Origin: Brettanomyces bruxellensis
Lineage: Eukaryota; Ascomycota; Pichiomycetes; Pichiales; Pichiaceae
NCBI RefSeq assembly: GCF_011074885.1
Contig: NC_054690.1
Span: 3,167,001-3,231,000 of the forward strand
Direction: 5' to 3'
Length of the DNA: 64,000 nucleotides
This document shows positions 1-11,900 of this stretch, in pieces. Position 1 is the first letter of the stretch, and each line of letters starts with the position of its first letter. The translations under genes and the position numbers were made by a program. The notes under the pieces were generated by a model. The model was given only the letters and a program-made list of their open reading frames with translations. It searched no databases and had not been told where the DNA came from.

Positions 1-279
1 AGTAGATATATATACTAATTTTTAATTTTTCTTTTTGATTAATGATGATTAGAACCAATGATGATTAGAACCAATTGCTTCATGATAGGAATTCCTCTGT
101 TTCCGTTTATATCTCAAAATTTTCACACAAAATTTTTTTTTGTATTTCATCTTTTTTTCTGTACACATTTAGTGAAGGCCATTAACGTAGATCAGATGCT
201 TCCATTCTTCATCAATGAAGCGTACCAAGGCTGCTACTTCAAATTTGGTTGAAAGGTGGAAATTTAAACATTTGCAGAA
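1..279. promoter_or_regulatory. 5' flank of MTR4
   Basis: No gene is visible here. The stretch is AT-rich and ends at the MTR4 ATG. It holds an exact 16-bp tandem duplication at 41-72 and an AAAATTTT tract near 129-136 that resembles the RRPE element of ribosome-biogenesis genes. That motif carries little weight in AT-rich DNA. The short open frames here look like chance. Confidence 0.4.
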
Positions 280-3200
280 ATGGCTGATTTGTTTGACGTT
301 TTCGATGAAAAGCCTCAAAATATTGAGACTTTGAAGCATGAAAATTTGATTAAGACTGAGAAGACGAAGGAGGATAATACACACAAGAGCAAACAGGAGA
401 AAAGAAATTTTAAGGACTCAACCGATTCAGAAAACTCCAGGAAAAAACAGCATCTTGAGGAAGAACCTGCAAATTTAAGCAAGAAAAAAGAGGATGTACA
501 TCCAATCGTTGCAGACGATTTAGAAATCGAAGCTTTAAGAGAAGTCAATGCTTCTGATGGATTACTCGGAGAAGTTAAACGGAAAACCGCTGATAATGGT
601 GCTCAGACACTTGATAAAGGTGATTCTGATACAGATAAGAAGCAGAAGGTGAAGTTAAAACATCAGGTGAGACATCAAGTAGCTGTTCCCCCAGGTTATA
701 AGTATATCCCGATTGGTCAACACAAAAGGAAGAACGATGCAAAGACATATCCTTTTAAACTTGATCCTTTCCAGGATACATCCATCTCATGTATTGATCG
801 TAATGAATCTGTTTTGGTTTCGGCACATACTTCCGCAGGTAAGACAGTGGTGGCAGAATATGCAATTGCTCAATCCCTTAGAGACAAGCAGAGGGTGATA
901 TATACGGCCCCAATTAAAGCTCTTAGTAATCAGAAATACAGAGAACTACAAGCTGAGTTTGAGATGTTGGTTTAATGACAGGTGATGTTACGATAAATCC
1001 GGACGCGGGTTGTCTTGTGATGACAACTGAAATTTTGAGGTCTATGCTTTATAGGGGTTCCGAGGTTATGAGAGAAGTTGCATGGGTTATATTTGACGAA
1101 GTGCATTATATGCGCGATAAAATTAGAGGTGTGGTTTGGGAAGAAACTATCATTATGCTACCGGATAAGGTCCATTATGTGTTTTTATCAGCAACTATTC
1201 CAAATGCAATGGAATTTGCCCAGTGGATTTGTAAGATTCATAATCAACCCTGTCATATTGTTTATACAGATTTCAGACCAACTCCATTACAACACTATTT
1301 GTTTCCGGCAAATGGCGATGGCATCTACTTGGTTGTCGACGAAAAAAGCAATTTCAGGGAAGAGAATTTCCAGAGAGCCATGGCATGCATTACAAATCAT
1401 GAAGGTGATGACCCTGGTTCTATAAATTCACGAAAGGGTGGCAAATCTTGGAAGGGAGGTGTACATGATAGCAAATCTGATATTTATAAAATCGTCAAGA
1501 TGATTTGGATGAAAAAATACAATCCAGTAATAGTTTTTTCGTTTTCCAAGAGGGATTGCGAGGCACTAGCAATGAAGATGTCGAAATTAGATTTCAATAC
1601 CGAAGATGAAAAGAAAATGTTAACGAAAATTTTTCATAACGCCATCGATTTGCTTTCGGATGAGGATAAAGAGCTTCCCCAAATTAAGAATATTCTTCCC
1701 TTGTTAAAAAGAGGTATAGGCATTCATCATTCTGGTTTGCTACCAATATTGAAGGAAATCATAGAAATTTTATTCCAAGAAGGATTCTTGAAGGTACTTT
1801 TTGCTACAGAGACCTTTTCTATTGGATTGAATATGCCTGCTAAAACTGTCGTGTTTACCTCAGTTCGGAAATGGGATGGTACTGAATTCAGATGGGTTTC
1901 TGGTGGTGAGTATATTCAAATGTCAGGTCGTGCCGGTAGAAGAGGATTGGACGATCGAGGAATCGTTATAATGATGATTGACGAGAAGATGGAACCTCAG
2001 GTGGCGAAAGGTATGCTTAAAGGTCAGGCAGATCGTCTTGATTCCGCATTTCATTTGGGATACAACATGATTTTGAATCTTCTTAGAGTTGAAGGTGTCT
2101 CACCAGAGTACATGATGGAGAATTCCTTTTATCAATTCCAGAAAACAGAATCTGTTCCTAAAATTCAGAATCAAATACAGGAACTAAAAGACGAAGTTTC
2201 TGCATCACATATAGATCATTATGACGATATTAAGGAGTACTATGATTTAAAAGAGCAGCTTACTAGATACGGTGAAGATGAACGCAAAATAATTACTCAT
2301 CCTTCGCATATCTTACCACATTTGAAGAGTGGAAGGATTATTAATGTGAAGGTGGGAAATCAGAAGTTTGGTTGGGCTATAGTTATTGACTATCATAAAC
2401 GTAATCGTCAGAGACGTTTTTCTGAGAATTATAGCGACCATGATTCATACTTGGTGGATGTGTTTGTCAATACCATGTTTGAGGATGCTCCATTAAAATT
2501 GATTAAACCTTTTAGCCCATTACTGCCATCTGGTGTTCGGCCTGCTACAAAGAAGGAGAAATCAACCATAGCAATAATTCCAATCACGCTAAATTCAATT
2601 CAGGAAATTAGTAGTTGCAGGTCTATTATGCCCAAGGACATTAAAAATTCTCGTTCTCAAAAGACATTGGACAAAGCCTTAAAAGAAATTGTCAGAAGAC
2701 ATCCAAATGGTCTACCTATTCTCAATGCTATCAAAAAGATGCATATTAATGATAAGGATTTCCTGCAGTTAGAAAAAAAGATTTCAATTTTGAAAAAAAA
2801 GGTTTCAAGCACATCCATCGCTAATTCCCCAGATCTTGAAGAATTAGTCGAGCAGTACTCCAAGTTTGTGAGTATGAAAAATAACATAAAGATTCTTGAA
2901 ACAAAGAACAAGGAAGTTCAATCCATTATTCAGCTTGATGATTTAAAACATCGTAAAAGAGTTTTAAGGAGACTTGGCTTTATTTCACAAGATGACGTTG
3001 TTCAAATGAAAGGCAGGGTTGCTTGTGAGATTAGTACAGGGGACGAATTGTTACTCACTGAATTAATCTTCAATGGAATCTTTAACGAACTTAAACCTGA
3101 GCAATGTGCTGCACTACTTTCATGCTTTGTTTTTGAAGAAAGATCGAACGAGGTTCCACGGCTTACTCCAGAGCTTGCAGAACCGTTGAAGACACTAAGA

Positions 3201-3521
3201 GAAATGGCAACAAAAATAGCCAAGGTGTCTCGTGAGTGTAAGATTGACATGATCGAGAAGGATTATGTTGAATCCTTCAGATACGAGCTTATGGAGGTTG
3301 TATTATCGTGGTGTAAGGGTGCAACATTTACTCAAATTTGTAAGATGACCGATGTATACGAGGGTTCTTTGATCAGAATGTTCAGAAGGCTAGAGGAGAT
3401 GATAAAGCAGTTAGCTGACGCTGCAAAGACAATCGGAAATGTTGCATTGGAGCAGAAAATGAACCAAAGCTATGAGCTTGTTCATAGGGACATAGTTTCT
3501 GCAGGATCATTATATCTCTGA
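280..3521 (+). CDS. MTR4: Mtr4-type exosome RNA helicase, split by a 1-nt deletion
   Basis: Ski2-like DExH RNA helicase, the nuclear exosome cofactor and TRAMP subunit that unwinds and feeds RNAs for 3' processing and decay. The first frame (280-975, 231 codons) begins [10 protein letters not shown] like yeast Mtr4 and carries the Walker A motif AHTSAGKT (residues 182-189) and motif Ia [12 protein letters not shown]. The second frame (975-3521) carries the DEVH box, LSATIPN, the [14 protein letters not shown] motif VI, the KOW/arch insert and the C-terminal helical domain. The two frames meet at about 960, inside a strongly conserved stretch. One missing G at 960/961 would restore the family sequence across the join, giving about 1080 residues, close to yeast Mtr4 (1073). 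A sequencing or assembly error is more likely than a dead gene, because both halves are otherwise perfect and the gene is essential in yeast. It converges on HSM3. Confidence 0.95.
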
Positions 3522-3649
3522 TTACAAATATGAATTTGTATTGTACGCAAATTGTACTTTATATAGATAAGGTGTACCAAATTATAACTGCTATTTGAAA
3601 ATTCGGGGGTGGAAAAAAAAAAATTTATATGACAAGAACATCACATACA
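3522..3649. terminator. shared 3' region of convergent MTR4 and HSM3
   Basis: A 128-bp AT-rich gap between two stop codons of convergent genes, with an A-rich run at about 3613-3623. It must hold both 3' ends. No specific polyadenylation signal can be fixed from sequence alone. Confidence 0.35.
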
Positions 3650-5089
3650 CTAAGGCCCTGTAGTATCCATGACATCTGCTTCCGATGTAATAGGATGCCC
3701 ATTTCTCATTAAACTATACGCTTCCACAATTTTTTGAGACCACACACCAATTTGGCTCCTCTTATCGTAGAGTTCTCCGACGACATCAAGTTTTTTTCTC
3801 CAAATATCGGAATCCAAAATATCATTGATATCCAAGAGATTCGTAATTAGCGGTGACCAATCTCTTGTAAGTTTGTGTAAACCATACTTTGTATGCACAA
3901 GAGATAATAAAATCTCCAGAAAGTCAGACACGCTTAGTTTTTCAATGTCAGCTGTGTTAATTTGAAGCTCTTCGGTAAGAATCTTTGAATCTTGGATCAA
4001 GTTACAATAAATTGACGTTGTTATACCTTCAAGCTTGAAGTTCTTTAGAAAGATGGTTTCAGATTCAAGTGTTGAAGGGTTGATATTACTTAGCAAATGC
4101 CTGCAACTTCTATGCGTCAAATAACAAGAAATAGCATGTTCTATAATATGATAAGAACTGTCAGCATCAACAAATTTCTGTAAAGACAATTTGCTTAATT
4201 CACACAAAAACGAAGCAGCGTCAATATAATCACTGTTTCCAATTTCTGGCTTAAACGTTGGATCACAAAATATTCGACTGATGTATGAAATTTGCTCCCC
4301 TAACCTATCCAAAATTGGTCGCAAGCTTATATTCTTGCTGATTTGTACAAGCAAATTATGATAGAACGAAACGGTCAAAGAATCCATTAATATATCATTA
4401 CTTGNAGTTATCTCTTGGGTGGTCACAAGATAAAGGTCATCGGGTATATTCGGAACAATAGGCAATAACTCTAAAACAAGATCGTACAATCTGGGAACAA
4501 CTTTCAGATTTGTTCTGATTTTTCTAAAATTCGATATAACTTCATCCGAAATGATCCGACGCCTAACAAGTTCCCCTTTGCTGGCCAACATAAAAAGGCA
4601 TTTTTCTGTCTCATTTACTAAAGCGATACTGCTTTCCGGATCATTCAATATTTGCACTAAAAGGAGGACAACTGACGTATTTGCAATAATATCTGCAGGA
4701 TCAGCTCTCGAAAGAATATCAATCACAAGAATTTGTAACCTTTCCTTCTCTGACTCCAAACCCTGAATAAATAGCTTCATGCCAAAATGTTCTAGAATCT
4801 GATCAAATTCATAATGGCTTAGAATGCAATCCAAAACTTGCACCGAAGCATCTTTAGCTTCAGAGGTAGTATTGTCTGATCTGATAATAGACAAAACCGC
4901 CAAAACTAGTTGGTCCAATATCCTATTTTCTGAATTTTGGTATAACGAAGTTTCACCCTTCAAAATAAGACAGGCATTATCAATTAACTTATAATCGATT
5001 GGGACAGCCCTTCCCTGTGATATACTCGTCAAGTGTTCAAGTAAGTTATTAAGTAGAGAAATCGGAGTTTCAAATATATTGGATGACAT
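3650..5089 (-). CDS. HSM3: Hsm3/S5b-like proteasome base assembly chaperone
   Basis: A 479-residue all-helical protein, matching yeast Hsm3 (480 residues) in length and in overall Leu/Ile-rich, HEAT-like repeat character. Hsm3 is a chaperone for the Rpt1-Rpt2-Rpn1 module of the 19S base and was first described through a mismatch-repair mutator phenotype. No catalytic motif is expected. The ATG at 5087-5089 is the first Met of the frame. An unresolved base (N at 4405) makes one codon ambiguous but the frame stays open. Identification rests on length, helical pattern and general resemblance, so it is less certain than for its neighbours. The retrotransposon lies 450 bp upstream of the start, inside what was a divergent promoter shared with CHM7. 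Confidence 0.6.
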   Translation of the reverse strand: MSSNIFETPISLLNNLLEHLTSISQGRAVPIDYKLIDNACLILKGETSLYQNSENRILDQLVLAVLSIIRSDNTTSEAKDASVQVLDCILSHYEFDQILEHFGMKLFIQGLESEKERLQILVIDILSRADPADIIANTSVVLLLVQILNDPESSIALVNETEKCLFMLASKGELVRRRIISDEVISNFRKIRTNLKVVPRLYDLVLELLPIVPNIPDDLYLVTTQEITXSNDILMDSLTVSFYHNLLVQISKNISLRPILDRLGEQISYISRIFCDPTFKPEIGNSDYIDAASFLCELSKLSLQKFVDADSSYHIIEHAISCYLTHRSCRHLLSNINPSTLESETIFLKNFKLEGITTSIYCNLIQDSKILTEELQINTADIEKLSVSDFLEILLSLVHTKYGLHKLTRDWSPLITNLLDINDILDSDIWRKKLDVVGELYDKRSQIGVWSQKIVEAYSLMRNGHPITSEADVMDTTGP

Positions 5090-5539
5090 ATCTGCTATTT
5101 GTTTGAGTGCCTTATTATTTGAATGTAATTGCTGTTAATGGCAGGAAAACGTTCAATACAGATATTCCAAGAAAGATATCGAGCGCCATTCTCTTTGAAG
5201 TCACGCTATTGAAGATAAGTGAGTGATCTTGAGTCCATTATCGACGTATCGACGCGGCATAAATTTGTTATCTCAATAGCAAGAATTTTTGGGACACTAG
5301 GCGATATTTCATGTAAGTATTCGTGTTTGCGGAAAGCAGTCCAGATCGAATGCAAACAGTGGGAAGAGTACTTTGTAAAATTTGACAAAAACCGTACATT
5401 CTCTCTTATAGTAAATGGATCTCTTGTATTTGCTAAGGACGATATAAAGCGTCAAATTAAACTTAGTGGAAACTCTGCTGGATAAAGAAATCGCGCGTGC
5501 ACTTATCGCTGACGTCCATCGTGTTTTATTTTATTTCGT
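5090..5539. promoter_or_regulatory. HSM3 upstream region, cut off from CHM7 by the retrotransposon
   Basis: This is the HSM3-proximal part of the former HSM3/CHM7 divergent promoter. An 88-codon open frame on the plus strand (5219-5485) starts with GTG and has no in-frame ATG at its head, so it is not called as a gene. The last four bases (TCGT, 5536-5539) are the left copy of the target-site duplication. Confidence 0.5.
5536..5539. repeat. target-site duplication, left copy (TCGT)
   Basis: The four bases immediately left of the element match the four bases immediately right of it (12546-12549). Five-base copies do not match (TTCGT against TCGTA), so the duplication is 4 bp if the LTR ends are placed at TTTAGTG and CACTAAA. 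Confidence 0.6.
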
Positions 5540-5920
5540 TTTAGTGAATGGTACCCAAATTTAGAATGAAGCTAATTAATTTGTGTAAGGATGGTATGTC
5601 GACTAGCTAGATACCGGTTCCTGGTGTGTGAAGTTACAAAACTCAGTGACACGAATAATAATCAATAATGATATCAATATGGACAATACTGTCAACTTGT
5701 GATACAATCAATATTAAATTAAGATCAATTCAAATTAAAAAATATATATTAGCTTGTCTTCCTTAAACTCTTTCAAGAAAAAGGAAGTATTTGTTACGTA
5801 GAATAGTTTTAGCAAAACTCAGATATCCCTTTTCACAAGTGGGATTCTCTGTGTCGCATCAATTCTCAGAAATTATGCTCTTGTTAGAATTTCTAAAAAT
5901 CCGCGAAATCCGACACTAAA
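5540..5920 (-). repeat. LTR (3' LTR in element orientation)
   Basis: This 381-bp copy matches 12165-12545 over its whole length. Its ends form the 7-bp inverted repeat TTTAGTG / CACTAAA and lack the usual TG...CA. A TATA-like AATATATATT (5741-5750) lies about 175 nt inside the LTR, counted from its 5' end in element orientation, and is a candidate promoter element. The LTR alone contains no coding sequence. Confidence 0.95.
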
Positions 5921-5960
5921 GACCATACCTCTCTCCGGAAAAAGCGAAGCGTTCAAGCTT
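5921..5960 (-). other. polypurine tract region before the 3' LTR
   Basis: Read on the minus strand, the bases next to the 3' LTR include GGAGAGAGGTATGG, of which GGAGAGAGG is all purine. This is the expected place for the polypurine tract that primes plus-strand DNA synthesis. It is short and ends six bases from the LTR boundary, so the exact primer is inferred. Confidence 0.5.
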
Positions 5961-8900
5961 TCAGTGGTGATTTGTTCCATAAAGATTCAAATACTGTTGT
6001 TGCCAAAAATCCTTGTGGAATTTATTGATTCTTTCCGATCCTGAAAGAGTGTATGAGTGAATACATCTCAATGGTGAACCATAGTATTGGAAAGCTGGAT
6101 AAATCATCTTCACGTTGTATGTTCCCAATGTGGTTCCATTAAGTTTGTTCAATAAATAGCTATCCTTTGTATATGCTTCCTTAACAATAAAAGGACCTTC
6201 AATAGCAGGGTCAGATTTCCTATGTCTGATACGTTTTCTGAGCATCACAAATTCGCCAACGGCATATGAATTGTGATTTTCCTTTGGATCATTCAACAAT
6301 TTAATCATGTCTCGAATATGATTCCGTTTCTGGTTAGTCACCGCTCTATTTTCCTTCATTTGATGTAATCGATATTGTTGTAGTCCCATACTATCAATAT
6401 TATCAACAGTCAAAAATGGTTCGGATTCCTGATTCCAGAATTTTGAAAATTCGGAATTTTCTTGCATAGGAGGTTTGTATAAACCTTGTGTTCCAAACGC
6501 TAACTGGGTCGGTGTGTATCCATAAATACTGGCCTGGTTGTTATAGATATGAATGGCTTCATAAATAGAACGTTCCCAATGTTGGTTTTCGGACGTTATC
6601 CGTTTCAATATTTCCTTGATAAGATGATTCACCTTCTCTACCTTTGCGTTTGCTCTTGGATGATATGCACTAGTATGTTTCCAGTCGAAACCGAAAGCCT
6701 TCTTTATCGTTTCAACTATAATACCATTAAAAACGGTAGCATTGTCTGAAACAATTTCCTTTGGTGGTGGGAAAATAGAATATATAGTGAATATGAGTTG
6801 TAGCACAGGTCTTGCTGATACTGCATTGACTGGCAAACCTAAGCATAGGCCAGTTGTGTATTCAACCGCATGTAATACATGTTTGCAGCTTCCGCTCTCC
6901 GCAGACTGTATTGGACCAATGAAGTCTAAGTGCCATACTGAAAATGGTTCGACAATTTTCACCGAATCAATGTTCCCTTCAAGATCTTGAAATCGTTTGA
7001 ATAGGTCACACTTTGTACAGTTTCGTACGGTATCCATTGCTATCAACTTTGCATGGGGATTAAACCAGCCTTTTCCTTGTGTTATGATATGCATTAGAAG
7101 TCTAGGAGATCCATGGAACTTCTCGTGTTCAGTCTGACATAATGCAGCAATCTCTTCAACTGAGACAACCTTCAATAATGTATGATCGTCGGGCATGTAG
7201 CATAAATTACCATTTCTTAACACAAAATCTTGAGTTATTTCCTTAAGACAACTCGGGAAATTGTGTATTTTCTCCTTCTTCAATTTCCTCTTGATTAATT
7301 CAAGATCATTCAATGATATATTCTCAACTCTTCTTATAGGGCGCCTGTTATCTTCGTCGTCGGTAAGGGACTGTTCTTCGTCTGTGTCGCTTATGGAGTT
7401 TCCCTCGTGTTCGTCCTCATCATGTAATGCAAAAAGCCCTTTAAGCTTAGGATCAAGTGATTCAAGATCCTCAACGTTAAGAATTCTTAAGAAAGATGGA
7501 GATCCAATATTAACAGGAACAGCAGCCATCTCAAGGAGCTCGTTTTCATTAAGCTCTGGTTGTTTGTCAATGCTATGACGGCTGATAAAATCGCTAATAT
7601 TCCTTTGGCCCTTCACATGCCTCAATTTGATGTTGTAAGAACTAATAATCTCCGCAAATTTTAAAATTCGAAAACTAAGCTTGCAATCTTGGTTGTTCAA
7701 ACTAAGTAAAGCTTGATGGTCAGTGAATAAGGTTACATCATGCGTTAAGAAAATTCTGTTTTGCGTTAATGTTGTAATTATTGCAAGTAATTCTCTTTCC
7801 AATGTGGAATAGCGCTGCTGGGTTGGTGAGAAAGATCTGCTGGTAAAAGCAATAGGGACATATGATCCATTTTCACCTTCTTGTTGCATTAGCACTGCAC
7901 CTACACCTAATTGAGAGGCGTCACAAAATATGATCAATGGCATTTTGGGATTGAAAATCCGTAATCCTGTACAACGCTTTAGCAAACTTTTCACAGTTTC
8001 AAAAGATGTGATTATTTCACTAGGGGGTGGTATAGCCTTCCTCGCCTTCTTCATCTTGGTCATATGATCATACATTGGTTTCAAAAGAAGAGAACAGTTT
8101 GGAATAAAATTTCTCAAGTAATTAATGAAACCCAAAAATGATTCCCATTGTTTGATCGTATGTGGTGTAGACCAATGATCAAGAGCTTCAACCTTTGTTG
8201 GATCGGGGTAGTACTTTCCATCTGAAATAACATAACCAAGAAAATTCACCTTTTCCTGAATAAGTTTAAGCTTCTTCTGTGATATTCTAAGCTGAAACTT
8301 GTCCAATAATTGGAAAACTTGCTTAACGACTCTGTGTTGCTCGTCAAGAGTATGGGTAGCAATGATTATGTCATCGATATAATTATCCACATATACGTTT
8401 CCTCTTTCTTGTAGATGTCTCAATATCTTCTTGATAAAGCGAGTGAAAACAGCAGGTGAACTTGCGAGTCCAAATGGTAGTCTGGTGAAACGATAGTTTC
8501 CAAATGTGGTGCAAACTCCAATTTGATCTCCAGTTGGATCCAAATGAACATGGTAGTATGCCATCTTTAAGTCAATTGTCGTAAAGTAACGAAATGTTGC
8601 TAATGACTGGAGTAAAGATTGGACTGGCAGTATCGGGAAATTTTGATAAACCAAATGCTCGTTTATGCGACGAAAATCGGTGACAACACGTGTTTTGTCC
8701 TTCTGCACTACTGGAAAAACTGGAGCGAGTGCGATCAATTCATTATCATCTGCTTGTTCCTCCATTATATGGTTTGTTACTGCTTCTTCAACAAAAATCC
8801 TAATCGCCTCGGTCTGTAATGCATTTATTGGATATGGCTTCACTTTGTTGTAAGGATAATTCCTCAAGATAACCTTGTAGGTAAAGTTTGATGTATTGGA

Positions 8901-11900
8901 TGTGGGAATCTTTGGAGTAAAGACTGCAGGATATGTACCTTTAAGCTGTTGTAACAATGAATTATTTGGTAATTCCATCAGTTTATATGCACCTTTTGCA
9001 TCAGTGAACTCAAAGTAATATTTGTGTCCTTCAATAGTGAAGCATTCTTTGTTTGGTGGCTGTAACTCGTAGTTCAATTTGAAAAGTGATGGTTTTCCCA
9101 AGATTATCATATTCTTCATCCTAGGCAGAATTAAAAACCATGCTGAAAAATTAAAAGAACTCTCATTCGAATGAATTTCAACATTAATCATCGCTCTACT
9201 GTTGACCAAAACAGGTTCATCTGCAGTTTCGACTGTGTGGCGTTTGTCTGTCTGTTCAATCGATAAAAGTCGATAAAGAATGGTATTTTGCATATTCTTC
9301 TGTGTGAGAATTGTATCAGGACTCCTTTTCATTTCTTCGATAACTGCTTGATAAACAAAATTGCTGTTCGCTCCTGAGTCTAACAATGTGATTACCATGA
9401 ATTGTTTTCCACTATTGTTATTTTGTCCTTCTTCTTTTGAGGTGGTCATACGAAACATTCCGTGGTGGTAGGCATCACCTTCTTTGTCCTGTTCGTCGTC
9501 TGACTCAAGATCGTGTTCTTCTTTCTCTTCTGCAGCTGTGTCTGTTTCTTCTGATGTTGTATTATCACTATCATCCATTTCATCTTCAGAACAATCCTCA
9601 TAAATAGTATCTTCCAATCTCAGTAACCTTGATTTGTCTTTGAATGCTCGTTTGCAGTGGTGGCATTTACATTTTGCACAGTGAAATCTGTGAAACCGAT
9701 TTATGCGTGCTTTAGCCTTTTCTGTATTTGTTGCCGACTCCAAATAATGCCTTCGATATTTTAGACAGCGTTCACATCTACATCTGCCGCAAAACCATTT
9801 TCTCTCAAATTTGTTTCCTTTTCTTTCTGAGTCGGACCGAGAACGGTGGTCGCTTTTCCACTTATTTGAAGGATAACGGTGCATCATGTTGTAAGCCGTG
9901 TCTTGCTCCTTGTCGCTACTCTGTATTTCAAATGCTTTTGTTGATTCAATTTCTTTCGCCCTTACAGGTAGTCGAGTTGGTATTTTCCTAAAGGTCCGCA
10001 AGTAATCGTCGTAGGTTGTTGCATCGCGTAAGTTTTGCATCTCTGTCCAACAACAGTTTTCCGTTAAAATCGATATAATCCTGTTCGTGTATGCCCAATT
10101 AGGTTGGTCGCAATATTTTTCGGAATCTAATGTGAGTCTGCATAGATATGTTCCCAACCATTCTCCAGGGGTTGGTTCGGTCTTCAAAGCAATTTCTTGT
10201 CTGTGGTCTGGAGCAATTCTGACCTTAGAATTTCTGAATAATAAAATAACTAGTACTGACCAAGGATTGTCGGCACTGCGATGGTGCTTCAAAGTCCTGT
10301 TTATTTCCTGTTGCAGTCGTTCATCAAGAAAATTTTCTCTTAAGATTATGCCCCAGTCTGAGTATCTGATCTTATCAGTTCTAAGAGATACACCAATTCT
10401 TGTTAGTTTCTGAATTAAATCAGCACTGTATTGCGCAAAATCAGTGTATGTGATTTTTGAAATTCCTTTGGTAGCTGCTTGATATTTGGTTCCGTCCCTC
10501 TTATACTCAAATAGTGGTTTTAAAATATCAATTGATGTCAATTTCGTCTCCATTTCACTTCGTACCTTATCCCAATATGCAGGTTTATGCTCAGTGACGG
10601 TGGAAAGTAAGTTACGCATATCCTTCCAAATCATCTCTTCGTCTGTTGAGGGGTCCACATGATTCAATCTCTCAGCAATTAAAGCAAACGTGTTGTCATT
10701 CCTTTTCTTCTCATTCGATGTACTTGAAGGTGTATTCATAGTTACCTCTTGACTCACTTCCTGAGTTGGAGTGTTCAGGTCTCCTTCCTTCTGATAAGGA
10801 TGTTGGTATTTGATTGCAGGGGTGTACAATCCTTCATCTTGCGTCTTGGCAAACTTCTGCTTCTGTTTCTCTTGAAGGTTTTCGTACTTAGGTATCCGTA
10901 CATTTGACGCTTCTGCACCGGATATGTTCAATTCGTATTTCGTTCTCAAGACGGCGATATCTGTAGCAAATTTATCTGTTTTCCGAGATACATTACGGTG
11001 ATCCTCCATCAAATATTGATTTTGTTGTTGTAGAACTATTATCTTTTCACCTTGTTCTTCCATTTTGGTTTTTAAGCTATTTTGTAATTCAAAATTTTGA
11101 GATTTTTCAATTTTTAAAAGATTCATATCAATATTCAGTTTTTTGATGTCTTCATTAAGCAATTTGTAGTTGTTTTCTCTCGAAGTTTCTGTAGCAATCA
11201 ATTTAGTTATCTCCTTCGAATTATCCTTTATCAAGTCTTCAAACTTTCTTACTCGTCCGTCTAATTGTTGGTTCAGTCGTTCATTGATCTCCTTCGGATT
11301 ATCCTTTATCAAGGTTTCCAACTTTCTTACTCGTCTGTCTAATTGTTGGTTCAGTCGTTCTTCAATCTCCTTCAACTTTCTCGCATTTTCATTCTCAATG
11401 CTTGCCTGCTGAACAATTAAGTCCTCCTTCATTTCCTTAATGATCCTTTTGTTATCTGTCTCGTGATCATTTAAATCTTTGGTAATATTCTCAAAAGAAA
11501 TATCGTGCTTCTTCAGACTCTCCTTCATTCCGTCAATGACCCGTTTGTTATCTGTCTCATGATCATTTATGTGTTTGGCAAATTCCTCACAATACTTATC
11601 ATGCTTCACCAAAACTGCTCTAACATCTACTTCAAATTGTTCAAGGTGTTCGCATAAAAATTTGTTTTTAGATGTGATATCTTCCATCTTTTGATCTTGC
11701 TTTTTTGCCATTTCCTGAATCGTCTGTTCATCCTCGGCTAACTTCTCTCTTGTAGCGTGAACTTCGGAAATAGTGCGGTTTACGTCAAATCCCAACTTCT
11801 TCATTTCTTCCTCATGTTTTTTAGAGCTCTCAATTGTATAAGCCTTCCATTCTCTTAATTCTTCCAATATTTTCATAAGCGTAGAACTGTTTTCTGATTC

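Noticed and set aside
3650..5089. In-frame ambiguous codon in HSM3 as a sign of a pseudogene
   Set aside because: It is caused by a single N at 4405. The frame is open on both sides and the length matches the family.
5219..5485. 88-codon open frame between HSM3 and the 3' LTR
   Set aside because: It begins with GTG directly after a stop codon and has no ATG at its head. Its sequence resembles nothing I recognise, and it lies inside the HSM3 promoter.
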